Assembly: GCA_002633005.1 (NCBI GenBank)
Contig: NMRA01001084.1
Location: 1-58,472, forward strand
Length of the DNA: 58,472 bases
Direction of reading: 5' to 3'
DNA from: Phoronis australis
Lineage: Eukaryota; Phoronida; Phoronidae
Shown: piece by piece, positions 23,101-35,088 of the stretch
Numbering within the stretch: the stretch's first letter is position 1
How the letters are laid out: every line of letters begins with the position of its first letter
The notes under the pieces: model-generated
Told to the model about the DNA's origin: nothing
Database searches by the model: none
What the model saw: the letters and a program-made list of their open reading frames with translations, nothing else
Position numbers and translations under genes: made by a program

Positions 23101-26100
23101 TTAATCCTGTAACAAGAATTATGTTACGCACGTAATTTAACGGCGTAACGTTCACCCGTTTGGCCAACGATACATCATAGGGTAACAAGAGATTCTAGAA
23201 GTACATGTCTATAACTAGCTAAGCTTTAAAACAGCGAAATAGCTCTCAAAAAGTAGTATGTCGTGAATGTCTTAAAATCGACCAAGAAACAAATTAGCAG
23301 AAAATATGATTGTTATCTGCTATTTTGGTGTACTTGCTAGCATAGTAGGGTAAGGTGCAGGCATTTCAAATTTAGAATTGAAGGTGATCGTCAAATGATT
23401 GTTGTTCATCCAATATCCACTTTCATTGTGGATTGATGGACTGACATGCGTGCGGGTGTACACATGTGTGCGTTTTCATTCTTTTAAATCCAGCAAACGC
23501 CGACGGTAAGTTCCCTATAGGCAGTCTTCTGTCGTTGCTCAAACAAAAACCAGACTTTAACTACCGTGTGTTCTTGCACTGAGGAATCGAGCATGATCAC
23601 AGTATTGGGGAAAAGCAGGTCTAGACCTAATGAAACTTTTGTCAATGAAGAAAGTGTTCCCTTGTCCATCAATGACAATGGTACACAGCCTCGCAGACCT
23701 CATACGAGCAACAAACTTGATCGAAAAGGTTACGTGTCGCTATTCCGAAGGTTCACATCTCGGAAAATCCACTACACTGAAGTTTCACTACTCCGACAAT
23801 TCATTATTCTGATTGTCTGCTAATGAGTAGGCACTGACATGAATGAAATATTGTTTTTGTATCCATTTAGTAACCATTTAAAAGGTATGCAAGAGTGAAT
23901 AGTTCTTAAAACATTGATTACATTGTTTACAAAATTAATGAGCTTTTTACAAATGAGCTTAATTCCAATCACTGCCAATCGTGATTTCTAGAATCTAACT
24001 AACGACTCATTCTCAAGCAGGGACCTACCCGTTCCAAACGCCGCATCACCATTCAAGAGTCTATAAAATGCAAGCTGCTACAGGTTTGCAGCTCACTGTA
24101 ATATATTACTACAATACATTATACACCGTAACACTCTTCAACGAGTCCTACAAGCGACAATGTGTGCCGACAATGAGAAGGCCTTTTCTTTGAGCAACGA
24201 GAACAAGTGTGAAGTCGCTTGACCTAAGAGTTCTGGGATAGCAGTACTTTCAGTGAGGCTGCCATTTTGTAAATTCGGCGAGAAATGCAGATTGCCGTTA
24301 GTCTCAAAGCTAAATAATTAAGGAAAAACTTGGCAACAAGAGTAAACATCGACTTGATCCTGGAGCGCACTGTAACACGTATGTAGGACTCGTTGCAGAG
24401 TGTTACGATGTATAATGTATCGTAGTAATACATTACAGTGAGCTGCAAGCATGTAACGGCTTGTATTCAATAGACTCTTGAATGGTGTTACGGCGTTTGG
24501 AACGGGTGCACGGGTGCCTGAACGGACAGCATTTGGGGCACGGGTCAGGGCTGCTGCGACCTGAAGACTGAATGGGACTCTCTGACTTTGTGCAAACTTG
24601 CATGGACAGGGTAGCCTTCTAAGTACGTTTAGTTTCGACCACTTCCGTAGGGTGAGTTAATTATTCGTCAATATCCCTGCTTCGTATTCTTTTGAAAGGA
24701 TACTAAACCCTGTGATGATTTCCACTAATCCTCGTTCTGTCACCTGCTAATGCATCACTGGCATCAATCTTCCAAGTTAAAAGTATACCAAACCTTGTTT
24801 TTTCCTATTAACGCATACTAAAAACGACTTTCCCATCCAGTTATCTGAAACGAGTTAATGCTCGGCTCGACGACCACCTAAAGTTTTGAGGAAAATCAGA
24901 AAACTCCTTACAAATTCTGCTAAAGGGGCAAGCGTGACCTACGCTTTTAGAGAGTTACGCGGCATTAGCGGTCAATAGGTCAAACCCGGATTTCCTTTTA
25001 AAATGTAAGAACGTACTTAGTTTTCCATATTCGTACGACATGCAGGCAATTTTGTATGCGCATGAAATCAATAGTACACGTGCGTTGTTTTCGGTACATG
25101 ACAGCGTTCTCCCGTTAAGTGACTTTACCAGATGCAGAGGCAGAGAGGGTTGTGAGCGTCTGATAACATCGAGCTCCTTTGTTAACTGCCAAGCACAGTC
25201 TTTTATCTGGTATGACAACAGGCAGATCAATTATCTGCCAGGCTTATTAGAGACCACATGTGAACACAGTCAAACCTGGCAAGAGTGAATTGGTACGTTC
25301 GGAAAGAATAGATTGCCGTAACTTCGGTTGTAGTTGGGCGACTCAAAAACTAAACATGATCAGCATTTGACGAGGAATTCAGAAATACTATTGGTTTATG
25401 TTCAGATATGTTATAACTTAACTTTTGTTTTTAACAGCACATTCGAGTCAGGTTAGATACGATCTTATTGGAGATTAGAGCAATTATCGAACAAAAGAGA
25501 GCTGCATGTGGCCCTCCAACCTTAAATGCCAGAATGGAGTTAATCAGTCGTGTAAGATATTGGCTACAGGGGTCATCTTTCCAACTTGTTGTCAGTGGGC
25601 TGTAGAATCGTACAAGTTGGGATCAACGGGAAAACGCCGTAATTATACATGTAGTACACCATTCGGCGCATCTAATAACCGAAGTATTGTTTAATTTTTC
25701 ATGCAAAACTATAAAAGTTAAACCTGGGTTCGAAAATTTAGATATTTTCGGAGTAGCGAGCCTTCGGAGTAGTGAACGTTCAGAATAGTGTGCTGTGCCC
25801 ATTTCCAGCGATGTACGTAACACACAAAAATAAAACCAGATAAAAATTTCGTCAAGTCATTCTCAGACTAAAATTTTCAGTCTGTGTATGTATTGAAGAA
25901 CACCTGATTTGAAAGTTTGGGGGGTCGATCTTTGCAAAATATAAAAGGTCCACTGTTCCAGAAATTCGAACCACCCCCTGCGCAATGCTGGCCGGGCTAC
26001 GGGCCTGAAAAGCATCAAGGAACTCTGAAGTTACAGAGGCAAACATAAGAAATAAAATTGCCACTAGGGAGCACAGCTGTAGTTGGATTGGTCTGAAACT

Positions 26101-29100
26101 GGCCGTCATCTGTTGTCATCTCCAAAGGAACACATCTGCGAAATTTTAGAAAGATCTTGCAAAGAGTAGAGCCGTGGACAAGAAAAAATAAAATTGCCAC
26201 GGGTTGAAGAGGGCAGAGTAGTTTAGATTTCTTGTGGTTAGAACACCGTTTTCTAGGAGTTCAAAGACACAGAGGACATCGAAAAAATAAAAATGCCACT
26301 AGAGGGGCACAGCGGTAATCGGTCCATCCAAATGTCATCGTTGCCGTTGTAAAATTCATATAAATACACTTGCCACATTTAAAAAAGATCCTGCAGAGTG
26401 TTTGACAGATACAGCCATAGACGCAAAAAACTGTCACTAGGAGGTGCCACAGTAGTCGGAGTGGTCTGAAAATCATCATCAGCCGTCCTCTTCACAGTAG
26501 AAACATATAAACACCAATTATCAAAATCATCATGAGAGTAGTTTGGTTGATAGACTGAGGGGCGGATGAAAAAATACTAGAAAACAGTAAAATGGCCATT
26601 AGATGGCGCAAAATACGTCTAATACATCCGAAAACTAGAACATGTCACCATTTCCGTAATAGAAAGATATTTACCAAATTTCATAAAAATTCGTCAAGGA
26701 ACTTCAGAGAAACAGAGGAAAACGAAAAAAATGAATTTGCCACGAGAGGGCACAGCGTTCGTCAGATCCGTCTGAAAGTCGTCGTCGTCCGTTGTCAACT
26801 TCATGCAAATACACTTGCTAAAATTACTAAAGATCCTGCAGTGGATGTAGGAGATACAACGCAAAAAATGCCACTTGAAGGCGCCACAGTGGTCGAAACC
26901 GTCGGAAAAAAATCATCAATGGCATATATGCCAATTTTCACAATCGTCCTTAGAGTTGTTTGGTTTGATAGAGGCCGGGGGCGGACGCCAAAAACAAACT
27001 CGAAACCACTAAAATGGCCACTAATTGGCACAAAATGCCTCGAATCCATCCGAAAACGGATAGATAGTATTATCTCACTAATAGGTGCCTATCTGCTAAA
27101 TTTCATGAAAATTACTTGCAGACCTTTGAGGATACAGAGGTGAACGTAAAATTGCCACTAGAGGGCACACCGGTAGGCGGCTCCGTCCGAAAGTTCGCTC
27201 ACCTCCATGAAAGGAACACGTGCAAAATTTCATGAACATACATCAAGGGGTTTTGGAGATAAAGCAGCGGATGCCGGACGGACGCCGAACGGACGGACGG
27301 GGATGACGGCATAACGCGCCCACTTGTAAATATGTGCGCGCAAAACTACATGTACTAACGTACTAACTAAGGTCTCTGAGAATATAGCAATAACTACAAA
27401 ATTAGATTCTGAGATAGTATCTATAAATAATTTCTAGGCTACAAAGCGCTGATAAGTACATGCCTAAACCTTTATTCAGGAATTGTGATGTGAGAGCGAT
27501 AGAACACAATTTTTACTTAAGTCTTCAAGTCAGTTTTCATGAACACATCCCAGGCCTTTACCTGACAGAATATTGCATTATTTAAACAGTCCTTAAGATC
27601 GTTCGTTGTTGAAATGAGCTTGTACTGGTCCTCAGCGCTGAGAGTCCCTCTCAGTTGGCCAGATTCAGATAGTCTGTTCAGCTGACCCTGGATTTCATCC
27701 AGTGCACTCTGAACTTGTTTTGGCTCAATATCATACAAAGAGACGTCATACCCACCAGAGGCGAAGATCATGGCGAAACTGCGCCCAATCAAACCGCTGA
27801 AATTTCAAAAAAGGCAAATGTCACTGCATTGGTACAACAACAATCAGGGCATGTCAAAAAATTGTCAAATAATGTTCCAGATAATATTCATATGAGTCGT
27901 TTCAGGATTAATATTTTGTCTTCTAGCTGGTAGATTCGAAACGGGGATGAATGGCAGCAAGTTATGAAAAAGTACATGAATGGGAATATTGGCTTTTGAT
28001 AACATGACGAATGACATCCAGTGAACAACATGCAAACAAGTTGGTGACACCTAAAAGTCACTTGGAGTTTTTAACTAAAGTTGAGGGTACTCCTGTAGAA
28101 CTGATTCACGGAATGTGCAGCTCATGTGATGACTTTTTAATTCTCTACAAAAGGGTTTCCATTAATTTCTAAAGGAACCGGTTGCAAAAGATGAACTTGA
28201 CGTGAAATCTCTTGATACTGGGGCTAAAAAACAGCTCAGTGGCCAGAAAACAAAGATGTGAACTTTTTCATGGGAGTTCCCTATAAATGGGTACCTTTTT
28301 CGAATTCACTCTTTGAATGGGTAGGACAGATCCCAATTTTGTATTTGCACCCTCGTCAAAAGAATAATCGAGTTTTCCCTGATTAAAAATTAGTCTTGCA
28401 GATAAACTGGCAGACTTGGCCTGTCTGGGCAGGGCCTAGGTTGAGATTCCAAAGGGTCACTAGTCCGAAGGGTCAACAGTTCAAAAAATATTTAGGACTA
28501 TAAGCCCTTTGGACTAAAAGATCATACATTTAACTTTCTTTAATTTAGCTGTTATCTAATCACTGATGTTCGTTAGTTCGATGGGCCGGTAGTCTCAGGG
28601 GTTTTTGATAGTTCGAAATATCTTATTTTTTTAATTTTGAGAATCGCTTTTGGTTGGTAGTCCGAAGGGTCATTGCTCCGATGGACCGATTGTCCGAATC
28701 TGGAGAAAGTACAAAAAAGTGGTTAAATTTCGTTAATAAGAAAATAAATGCATAACAAGTATTAATCTTTTACGACATTGATAAAATGCATTCCACCTCA
28801 ATCCGAAGCTAGCTTCTAAGAAGGACGTGAAATATTTTAGTGAAATTGACTGGTATCCTCCAAATATCGTCAGCTGCTCTATTTGTCTTTCAAATAACTT
28901 ATTCTCCCACTTCAATTTGAACACCTGCTTCAATATCGCCCCCCGAGCGAGTGCTTTTACTGAAGAAACATGGAATTAAAAGCATTCTTTCGAAATTAAC
29001 CGGTTATTTTCTGAATGTTAGGCATAACTGCGCGCAATTTATGCAAGGTATTTGTTTTGTTACTCCATCAACATTATAATAGTCTACTTCCGGTGCTAAC

Positions 29101-29891
29101 CGGCGCAGGACCCAACGCCGCCACGGCGACATCGTTTAATTTTCGCGGCACCGGGAAAATCCATTGAATGTCACCGACTGCATAGAAGGTAGGGAACTGT
29201 TGTCTGCTTGCGCTTAAGATTTTTTTTTCATTTATGAGCATGAAATGGTGTGTTTTCCAGACCTTCGAACTATCGGCCCTTCGGACACATGGCTTCTCGA
29301 ATTATTGACCCTTCAGACCCAATGGCTTGTCGGACTATCGAGCTGACCCGCCTGCGTATAGGAAGCTGATATTTTCTATATCCTCATAGTGGCTTTGGAC
29401 GTCTTTCATTTTTAGTTGTCAAAGTCACCGGATAGAAGGGTCTCATTACATAAAAATATTCTTTACAAATAGTAGAAGAGCATTTTGTGCAACAACATTC
29501 ATACCTGCGATCGCCATGGCACCGAAACACTAAAAAATCTCAGCTTTGAAGAAAAAGCTGTAAGGTAAGCAGGCCTAAACTCTTTTGAATTGGTCAATCC
29601 ATGTTCCTTGATCCCCTTTAACTTCGATCTTCAGTTCAAGGTCACTAAATTTCAAGTTTTTGAGCTGAAGAAAAACTGTCAATTCTTTTCAAGTCTAGTC
29701 AGAAATCATAGCTATTCTCAACAATTCAGACCAATTTCATAATCACCGGTAAGTGGCCTAAATCAAAACGCGCGTATTTATATGAACACAGTAAAGTAAA
29801 TCAAACTTTTTACAGAAAGCACGAGCCGTATGACATACCTTCCTACAATCGCGACCTTTTCATTTTTAACACCACCACACTTGGTAGCCAT
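17142..29891 (-). CDS. CRYL1: Lambda-crystallin / L-gulonate 3-dehydrogenase, tandem copy A
   Basis: Six exons: 29839-29891, 27562-27796, 21228-21389, 19788-19982, 19377-19482 and 17142-17356. They total 966 nt, 321 residues plus stop, against 319 in human CRYL1. The ATG is at 29891, giving [17 protein letters not shown]. The family oxidises L-gulonate to 3-dehydro-L-gulonate with NAD+ in the cytosolic uronate pathway. A Rossmann GSGLIG motif spans the exon 1/2 junction, followed by [19 protein letters not shown] lies at about residues 124-128. The catalytic pair is His149 (VSHP) and Glu161 (LIELCG), with Asn200 in GFVLNRL. The C-terminal helical domain has [17 protein letters not shown] and [16 protein letters not shown]. 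The frame is fully open, so it is probably functional. One odd residue is Tyr before GFVLNRL, where copy B has Asp. Copy B lies downstream in window order and is transcribed in the same direction. Confidence 0.93.
17357..19376 (-). other. CRYL1 copy A intron 5
   Basis: A 2-kb intron. It holds a C-run at about 18480-18500 (CCCCCCGAGCCCCCC) and G-runs near 19024 and 19217, resembling ends of G-rich inverted-repeat elements. No complete element or coding frame was recognised. The equivalent intron in copy B (37458-38239) is only about 0.8 kb. Confidence 0.5.
20570..21430. repeat. Near-identical intron 3/exon 3 tract shared with 40215-41060
   Basis: Over about 850 bp, copies A and B differ at only scattered bases, although most of this is intron. 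Examples are the identical ATAAGTGGTCTAA, GAAAGTTTGTTTCTTTTCAA and CAATAATGATTTCCCAC. The encoded exon 3 peptides are identical. Neighbouring introns of the two genes are much less alike. Confidence 0.75.
22913..23141. mobile_element. MITE-like element with 32-bp inverted ends and TTACG modules
   Basis: The left arm GTTAAATTACGTGCGTAA then GATTCTTGTTA, and the right arm reverse complement, match at nearly every base. The interior is composed of ACGCCGTAAA / TTTACGCCGC modules alternating with AATAATTA. It is related in design to the TTACGCTCGTAA element at 12912-13481. No open frame of note. No clear target duplication was identified. Confidence 0.7.
24027..24507. repeat. Large foldback (inverted repeat with about 130-bp arms)
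   Basis: The left arm 24027-24156 begins ACCCGTTCCAAACGCCG; the right arm 24372-24507 ends CGGCGTTTGGAACGGGT. Along the arms, GTTTGCAGCTCACTGTAAT pairs with ATTACAGTGAGCTGCAAGC, with scattered mismatches. The spacer is about 215 bp. It sits inside the 3.4-kb TIR element and could be a nested foldback transposon. Confidence 0.75.
28450..29355. mobile_element. Element with repeated AGTCCGAAGGGTC motif at inverted ends
   Basis: The left part carries GGGTCACTAGTCCGAAGGGT and further TAGTCCGAAGGGTC copies to about 28700. The right part (29260-29355) carries the inverse: GAACTATCGGCCCTTCGGAC, GACCCTTCAGACCC, GGACTATCGAGCTGACCCG. The centre includes a GC-rich block (29090-29160). It occupies intron 1 of CRYL1 copy A. 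No coding capacity was recognised. Confidence 0.5.
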
Positions 29892-31713
29892 GGTTGAGAG
29901 TCCTGCTAAGGCTTAATGAACTGTGGATAGCTGGAACATAAATTATAACCGTAAAGCTTCCTTTTGTTCGAACCCTCCTTTTTTACGAACACCCTCTCCG
30001 ACGGGTGAAAAGAATTTCTATCCTTTCCGAACAAGTCCCACTTGGCACATTCCATGCTATTCAGTCGGGATACAATCATCCATGGAGAAATGGTCAGTGA
30101 TAGGTACTACATCAAATAAACAAAAAAATAAGAAAATAGAAAACAGAAAAACAAAGAAAATAAAATACAATAAAAATGATTAAAGAATAATATTGTGGAG
30201 GAATATCAAAACATAGTATAGATTTGAACCGCATTTTACAGTAGGGCTGGATCATCCAAAAGACAACATTGTCTTTGTGTTCAGATAATTTTGTGAAGCA
30301 CATATAACCAACACAAAGTGTTCCTTAAATAAAAAGAATCGGTTAAAAGCTAAAAAGTGCGGGTCGAAGAATGGCACGGTCCTTAGGAACATACTATATT
30401 ATTTTAAAGTCTTCACCATTTCAACCACGATCCTTTTTATGGACATTATTGCTTGAGTCATCCATTGCGAGACTTGTTTTGCATTTTTTAGGTTTAGGCA
30501 AACAAAGTGTTTAAGAGCAAACAGGAGCCAACGGCAAAAACTTCAGAAATTGTGCATGACTAGATGGGTAAAACACGTTGCGTTTGACGGTCTTCCTCAG
30601 CCCGTTTCCCCAGGTATCTTGTGACACATAATTCAAACGTCGAGGAATTGAATGAAAGGAAACGAATAAAAAGCAACTTATATTTAATTCACGTTTCAGG
30701 CTACGTCTTTACAGATCGCCCAGACTGCAGAACACTGATCAGTATTTAGCAGTTGCTGCCCATAATCTGACTTCGTCATTATACTGGTGATAGTCAACAT
30801 AAATTCAAGGTGTGCAGATATACCAACGCAAAAGTAGGTGACATACATATGCCACAAAATGACTCGTGTGACTCTTATGTTGCCCGCACCTCATGAATAT
30901 CGTAGATCCGATACTGTCGCTAAATTCAGTGTTCGCCGATGACCAGGGTTTCACTACCGGGACGGTGGTCTTTCTTGAGACCCCCATTTCTCGTCTTCCG
31001 GCCGTTACACAGGTTTCCTCAGCTTCTGATCGTCCCCAATACACTAACTAATACTACAAGGTATGACACCCCCGACCAGAAATTCCACGTTTGCTTCATT
31101 TCAGCCGTCCATATCAAACACAAAACTTAACAAATTTACACAAAACAAGGTTTCAACAAACCATTAGCAATTGTTCTTTCCTCCAATACCTTTCACGGTG
31201 TCCTGCTCCAGCGAGATCGCAACAAATGTAGCGGTCAAAGCACAAAAATGTCCTTGGATGGTTCGAGGTCAATGACGGTACGACAATTGCCGATTTGTCA
31301 CGGAGCATACATGCGCAAACCCACTGATCCGGAGAATGACTTCGGAAGGGTATTTTATCTTCAAATTAAAGGTTAAAGTAAGATCTCATCGACATATGTC
31401 GTATTTGTGTATCATGCTTCTGTTTTAAGACAAAAACTACTTGGCGATTGAAACTACTACACACGAGTATGCGTATTTACTGTATTTTATTGACATGTGA
31501 GCAAGGAGTGTAGACGTATACTTACGGTATATACTCCTTGATGCAATAGTACTGTGGGCCGATGGCCTCGAGTATGAATAAATGTTCCTTCATCTATATG
31601 TGTCGTATTTAGCCAAATACATACAAAACAATAGATACTAACTGGGTAAAAGTATACAATGTCTGAAAGTAGAAGTCCTTTAGAATTTGATTTTTGACTT
31701 TATATACCAATCT
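29892..31713. other. 5' flank of CRYL1 copy A
   Basis: The first 250 bp are homologous to the flank of copy B. An A-rich stretch follows at 30115-30180. Beyond that I see no gene. A small imperfect hairpin (CAAGGAGT with ACTCCTTG) lies at about 31503-31541. No TATA box or core promoter can be asserted. Confidence 0.4.
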
Positions 31714-34700
31714 CAGGCCCGTAGGAAGGAAAAATATGGGGGGGGGGGGGGAGGACATAAACCCCCTTGCTATCGCCACCCCCTCCTCCCCGTTCTCTGG
31801 ATGTCACCATATTTGTACCGACACCCCCCACACGTCCGCCGTATGTGGGGGTAATACCGGGGATGCAGCAATCACGATTTGAGTAACTTGAACCAACAAA
31901 GTTTCGGGTCACGGAGAGTAAGAATGGGTCTAGGGCCAAAGCACTGACGGGTAGCTGGGAGCCTCCTGAAGTAATTATAGCTGGGTTTCAACAATGGATT
32001 CGTACCTATTCCTCTGCTCTGGGTGGAAGGTCAAGGTTTGTTTTATTATGATACTGTTTCGGGGAAAATTTCAATTTATTATGGCCATTCTTTGAAGTAA
32101 TTTTTTGGAAAGGTGAGGTCCCAAGGTGCCTGGTATGAGTGCCTCTGTGGCCGTTTCAAAATCCCTAGATGAAACACTGCCGGTATCCAATTTGTTCTGG
32201 TTGCTGGGGAAAATGATACAGAGTGTGCCCCAAAAATGTACACACTTCAACGTCTGGAGTTCAAATTCAGTTCCCGTGGGTAACTGACATTCAACGCAGA
32301 CCTACTACATGGTTAACGTGGGTGTGCAAGTCATGACGTGCTCCGTGCTTGCGCGCTCCCATAGAGGGGGGGGGGGAACCGTACGAGCCCTCCCCGTTTT
32401 GGTAAAGTGGGCAAAATGGTCCGCGTCAAAGACACAAAAAGTCCGAGAAAAACGATACAAAAATCCACTAAGACAGGAATTCGGCGTATGCACAATTCAT
32501 AGCCCTGAACAAGTCCCGTATTCCGTCTATTTTGTTTCATTAGTAAAAGGTCGACATCCACAAAAATCGAGTTTTCCTTTTAGGCTGGGTGAGCGCATGC
32601 CGTGTGTGTAGTATGCACGGGAAATGCAAGCAAACGACTCAGTTTTGAAGAACAAAAATTCATTGCACAATACTACTGAAAACTAAAAACATCAAGGAAG
32701 TGCAAAGAGAACCTTTTCAATTTGATGACCGATGACTTAGATTTTATTTGTTTAAGTAATTAAACGTCTTTTTGAATCTGCGGTTTGTAAACTTAAACCC
32801 AGTAATCTAGTTCCTTAGCCAAGAAACAATTTACTGTCATTCGAAGTGTGAGAACATTTTGGGACACTTTGTAGAGCTGTCCGAAATCCATCAATTTCCT
32901 TGAGACTTATTTCAAATAGACAGAAATCATTTAGTGTACTTTTATATTGGGGGATCTGATGATAGATCCAAATTTTCCAGTGTCGGCCTGCAACTAACTT
33001 CATTGAAGCATTGCCATTTATAACAAGATAAGCTTCTAACTGCAAAAAATCAGCTCTTAATCAGCCCATTTTCATAGATACATAAACATGTAAATTAGAA
33101 ACCAACAATCGAATCCATAAACAATGCGCTTACCTTGATTTAAGGACTCAATTCCTTTTTGATCCCGTTAGTGAGTTTAAACAACAAATCTTGTACCGAA
33201 GTCAAAAATGCAATATTGTCATTTGAATTGTGAGTAAATTTTTGGGAAGTGTCCTGTCCAAACATCATCAATGTCCTTGAGAATTATTTTAGACAGGCAA
33301 AAAGCGTCCAAGTGCACTTAACTGTTTGGGGATCGGATTATACTAGTTTTTTCCATATTCAGGCTTCAACTTAATTCCTTGAATCGTAATCATTTCTTAA
33401 AACACTAGCTTGCAATTGCCAAAAATCATCTATTAACCTATCAGTTTTCGTAGATACATAAACATGTAAATCAGAAAGCAACGAATTTGTTGATCAAAAC
33501 GGAATGTTATAAGCATTTTCCGCAGGCATGCTCGCAGATTTTTGACGAGAAACCGGGGGAAAATGGGAGATTGGGCATTCATAGTAAGGCGTATTTTTGT
33601 TCCTTTCCGAGGTAACTATAACGGTTCACTAGTTAAACTTGACCTAAAAAAAAGCTGAAATATTTATTTATCTTTGCGAATGTTTGAGTACACTCGTTCG
33701 ACATGTACACTGTCACCCCAATGGTAGCCTTGACAGCAGTGTTTTCCACACGTGGGAATTCCTTACCAACAACTCGAGAGTAGCCATTTTCAAAATGAAT
33801 ATCATTCTTGCGATACTATGGGAAACAGTAACATTATTCCGTAAGTAACCATAGGAAATAGTTCTTTTGTGTAAGTAACAAATAGCAGTCTTCACGTTCT
33901 TCAAAATTCCACCCTTTCGATGGCGGTCAATCCTTTGGTATTTTTTCACATGTTTTGGTTATTTGGGTCGAATGTCTTGATATAGCGGTGATGTGCACAA
34001 ATGTTTTGTGTTTTTTGATGAATTTGGAATCTCAACTTCCCTCGTGAAAACTAGGCAGTGTCGAATTTACACGTATAGAGGAACAAAGGGACATTTCTCC
34101 GAACTGCTCCACCGAGAGAGGGTGCCGTCTGAAATGGGACACCTTAATTATGAAAGGCTAAACATCGTTAAGCTTGGAAAGGAGTGACAGTTCATTCCAC
34201 CGTCGTGTGGTCACAAGACTTTGCAGTCGGTTGCACGATTTCACAAAAAACAGGAAACTAAACGTAATCGAGTCCAACTTTGTGCCCTCTCTCCGTGGTC
34301 ACTTGAATGTCATCAATGGCCTTCTTCAAGGGTGGGGCCCTTCAATATGAAAATATCTATATTTTGAAAAATCTGTCAGATAATCAATTTTTCTCAAGTG
34401 ATACACAATTCGAGAAAAAAAACGACTGTTGTCTCCGTAATCCCTTGCCAGAGAGGGGCGTCTGGAAAAATGTGGTTTTGTAGTCGCAAAATTGACTTAT
34501 TGAATTTAAAAATCCAGTAAATTAATACGCTCCGCAAGGCGGCTTCATTTTACATTTTTTTTTTCGATTTTTCGAAATATATGCATGAATCATTACGATG
34601 CAGAGTTGTTAAATGTTCTCTGGAATTTTCTCTATCTGCATTTAGCAGTCTTTCTTTTCTAGACTGCCCCCCACGCGTATGTCGGTTGTCACGGTTTAAC

Positions 34701-34778
34701 CCTGACGCCTGAAAAATATGTTTTTTTGGGGGGGGNTGCCTCCCCGCCCCCCCCCCGCTTCCTACGTCTCTGGATCTG
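31714..34778. mobile_element. Possible TIR element with G-run ends
   Basis: The left end CAGGCCCGTAGGAAGG is followed by a long G run. The right end, reverse complemented, starts CAGATCCAGAGACGTAGGAA and also leads into a long G run containing the N at 34736. The ends resemble the CAGGCCCGTAG end of the element at 22608. No target duplication is visible and the ends may belong to two different fragments. It lies between the 5' end of CRYL1 copy A and the 3' end of copy B. Confidence 0.35.
32790..33480. repeat. Diverged tandem duplication of about 350-380 bp
   Basis: Two copies, about 32790-33115 and 33170-33480, share phrases such as CATAGATACATAAACATGTA / CGTAGATACATAAACATGTA and CATCAATTTCCTTGAGA / CATCAATGTCCTTGAGA. 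The first copy keeps a minus-strand open frame (LEAYLVINGNASMKLV and SGRHWKIW-like AGRHWKIWIYHQ) after an acceptor-like TTTTTTGCAG; in the second the frame has stops. Confidence 0.55.
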
Positions 34779-35088
34779 TTACTGCGTCATGTGACTGTGT
34801 TTTTATAAAATTTAGCAAAAAAGAAAAAAGAAAGGCAAGACCATGATCGACAAAACCGCGCGGATAATAACACGAACAAATTTCCTTCGATGTAAATTTG
34901 TTTAAGATGAAATCTCAAAAGCGCCGTTTTCCCAAATTATCATTTTGTTTTCGCTTTATGCAACTTTTGATTTTTTCATGAAAATCATAAAGGTCGTATT
35001 TTCTGATAGCCCTTCATGCAAAAGTGGATAATTTTAAAAATATCAAGCGTTTAGAGTACCAGTGCATAAGGCGTGATATCTGAAAGTT

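Larger units (their letters stand above)
22608..26007. mobile_element. 3.4-kb terminal-inverted-repeat element in CRYL1 copy A intron 2
   Basis: Ends in perfect 13-bp inverted repeats CAGGCCCGTAGCC (22608-22620) and GGCTACGGGCCTG (25995-26007), with AAAAG duplicated on both sides (22603-22607 and 26008-26012). Removing it restores a continuous subunit element (GAAAAAG then CATCAAGGAAC, as in its relatives). Just inside the left end is a G/C-run hairpin (GGGGGGTTC with GAACCCCCC). No recognisable transposase was found. It contains a palindrome-rich element and a large foldback. Confidence 0.75.
22016..27342 (+). mobile_element. 147-bp-subunit element in CRYL1 copy A intron 2, split
   Basis: Segments 22016-22607 and 26008-27342 together give about 1.93 kb, the size of the unsplit copies. 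The start has CAACGCAGAGCGTTG (6-bp stem, 3-nt loop) then ATGCGCCCACA. The end has a degenerate ATGTGCGCGCA. It lies at the same place as the copy B element: about 220 bp from exon 2 in both genes (27342 to 27562 and 43059 to 43293). The insertion therefore predates the gene duplication. The interruption is the 3.4-kb element at 22608-26007. Confidence 0.7.
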
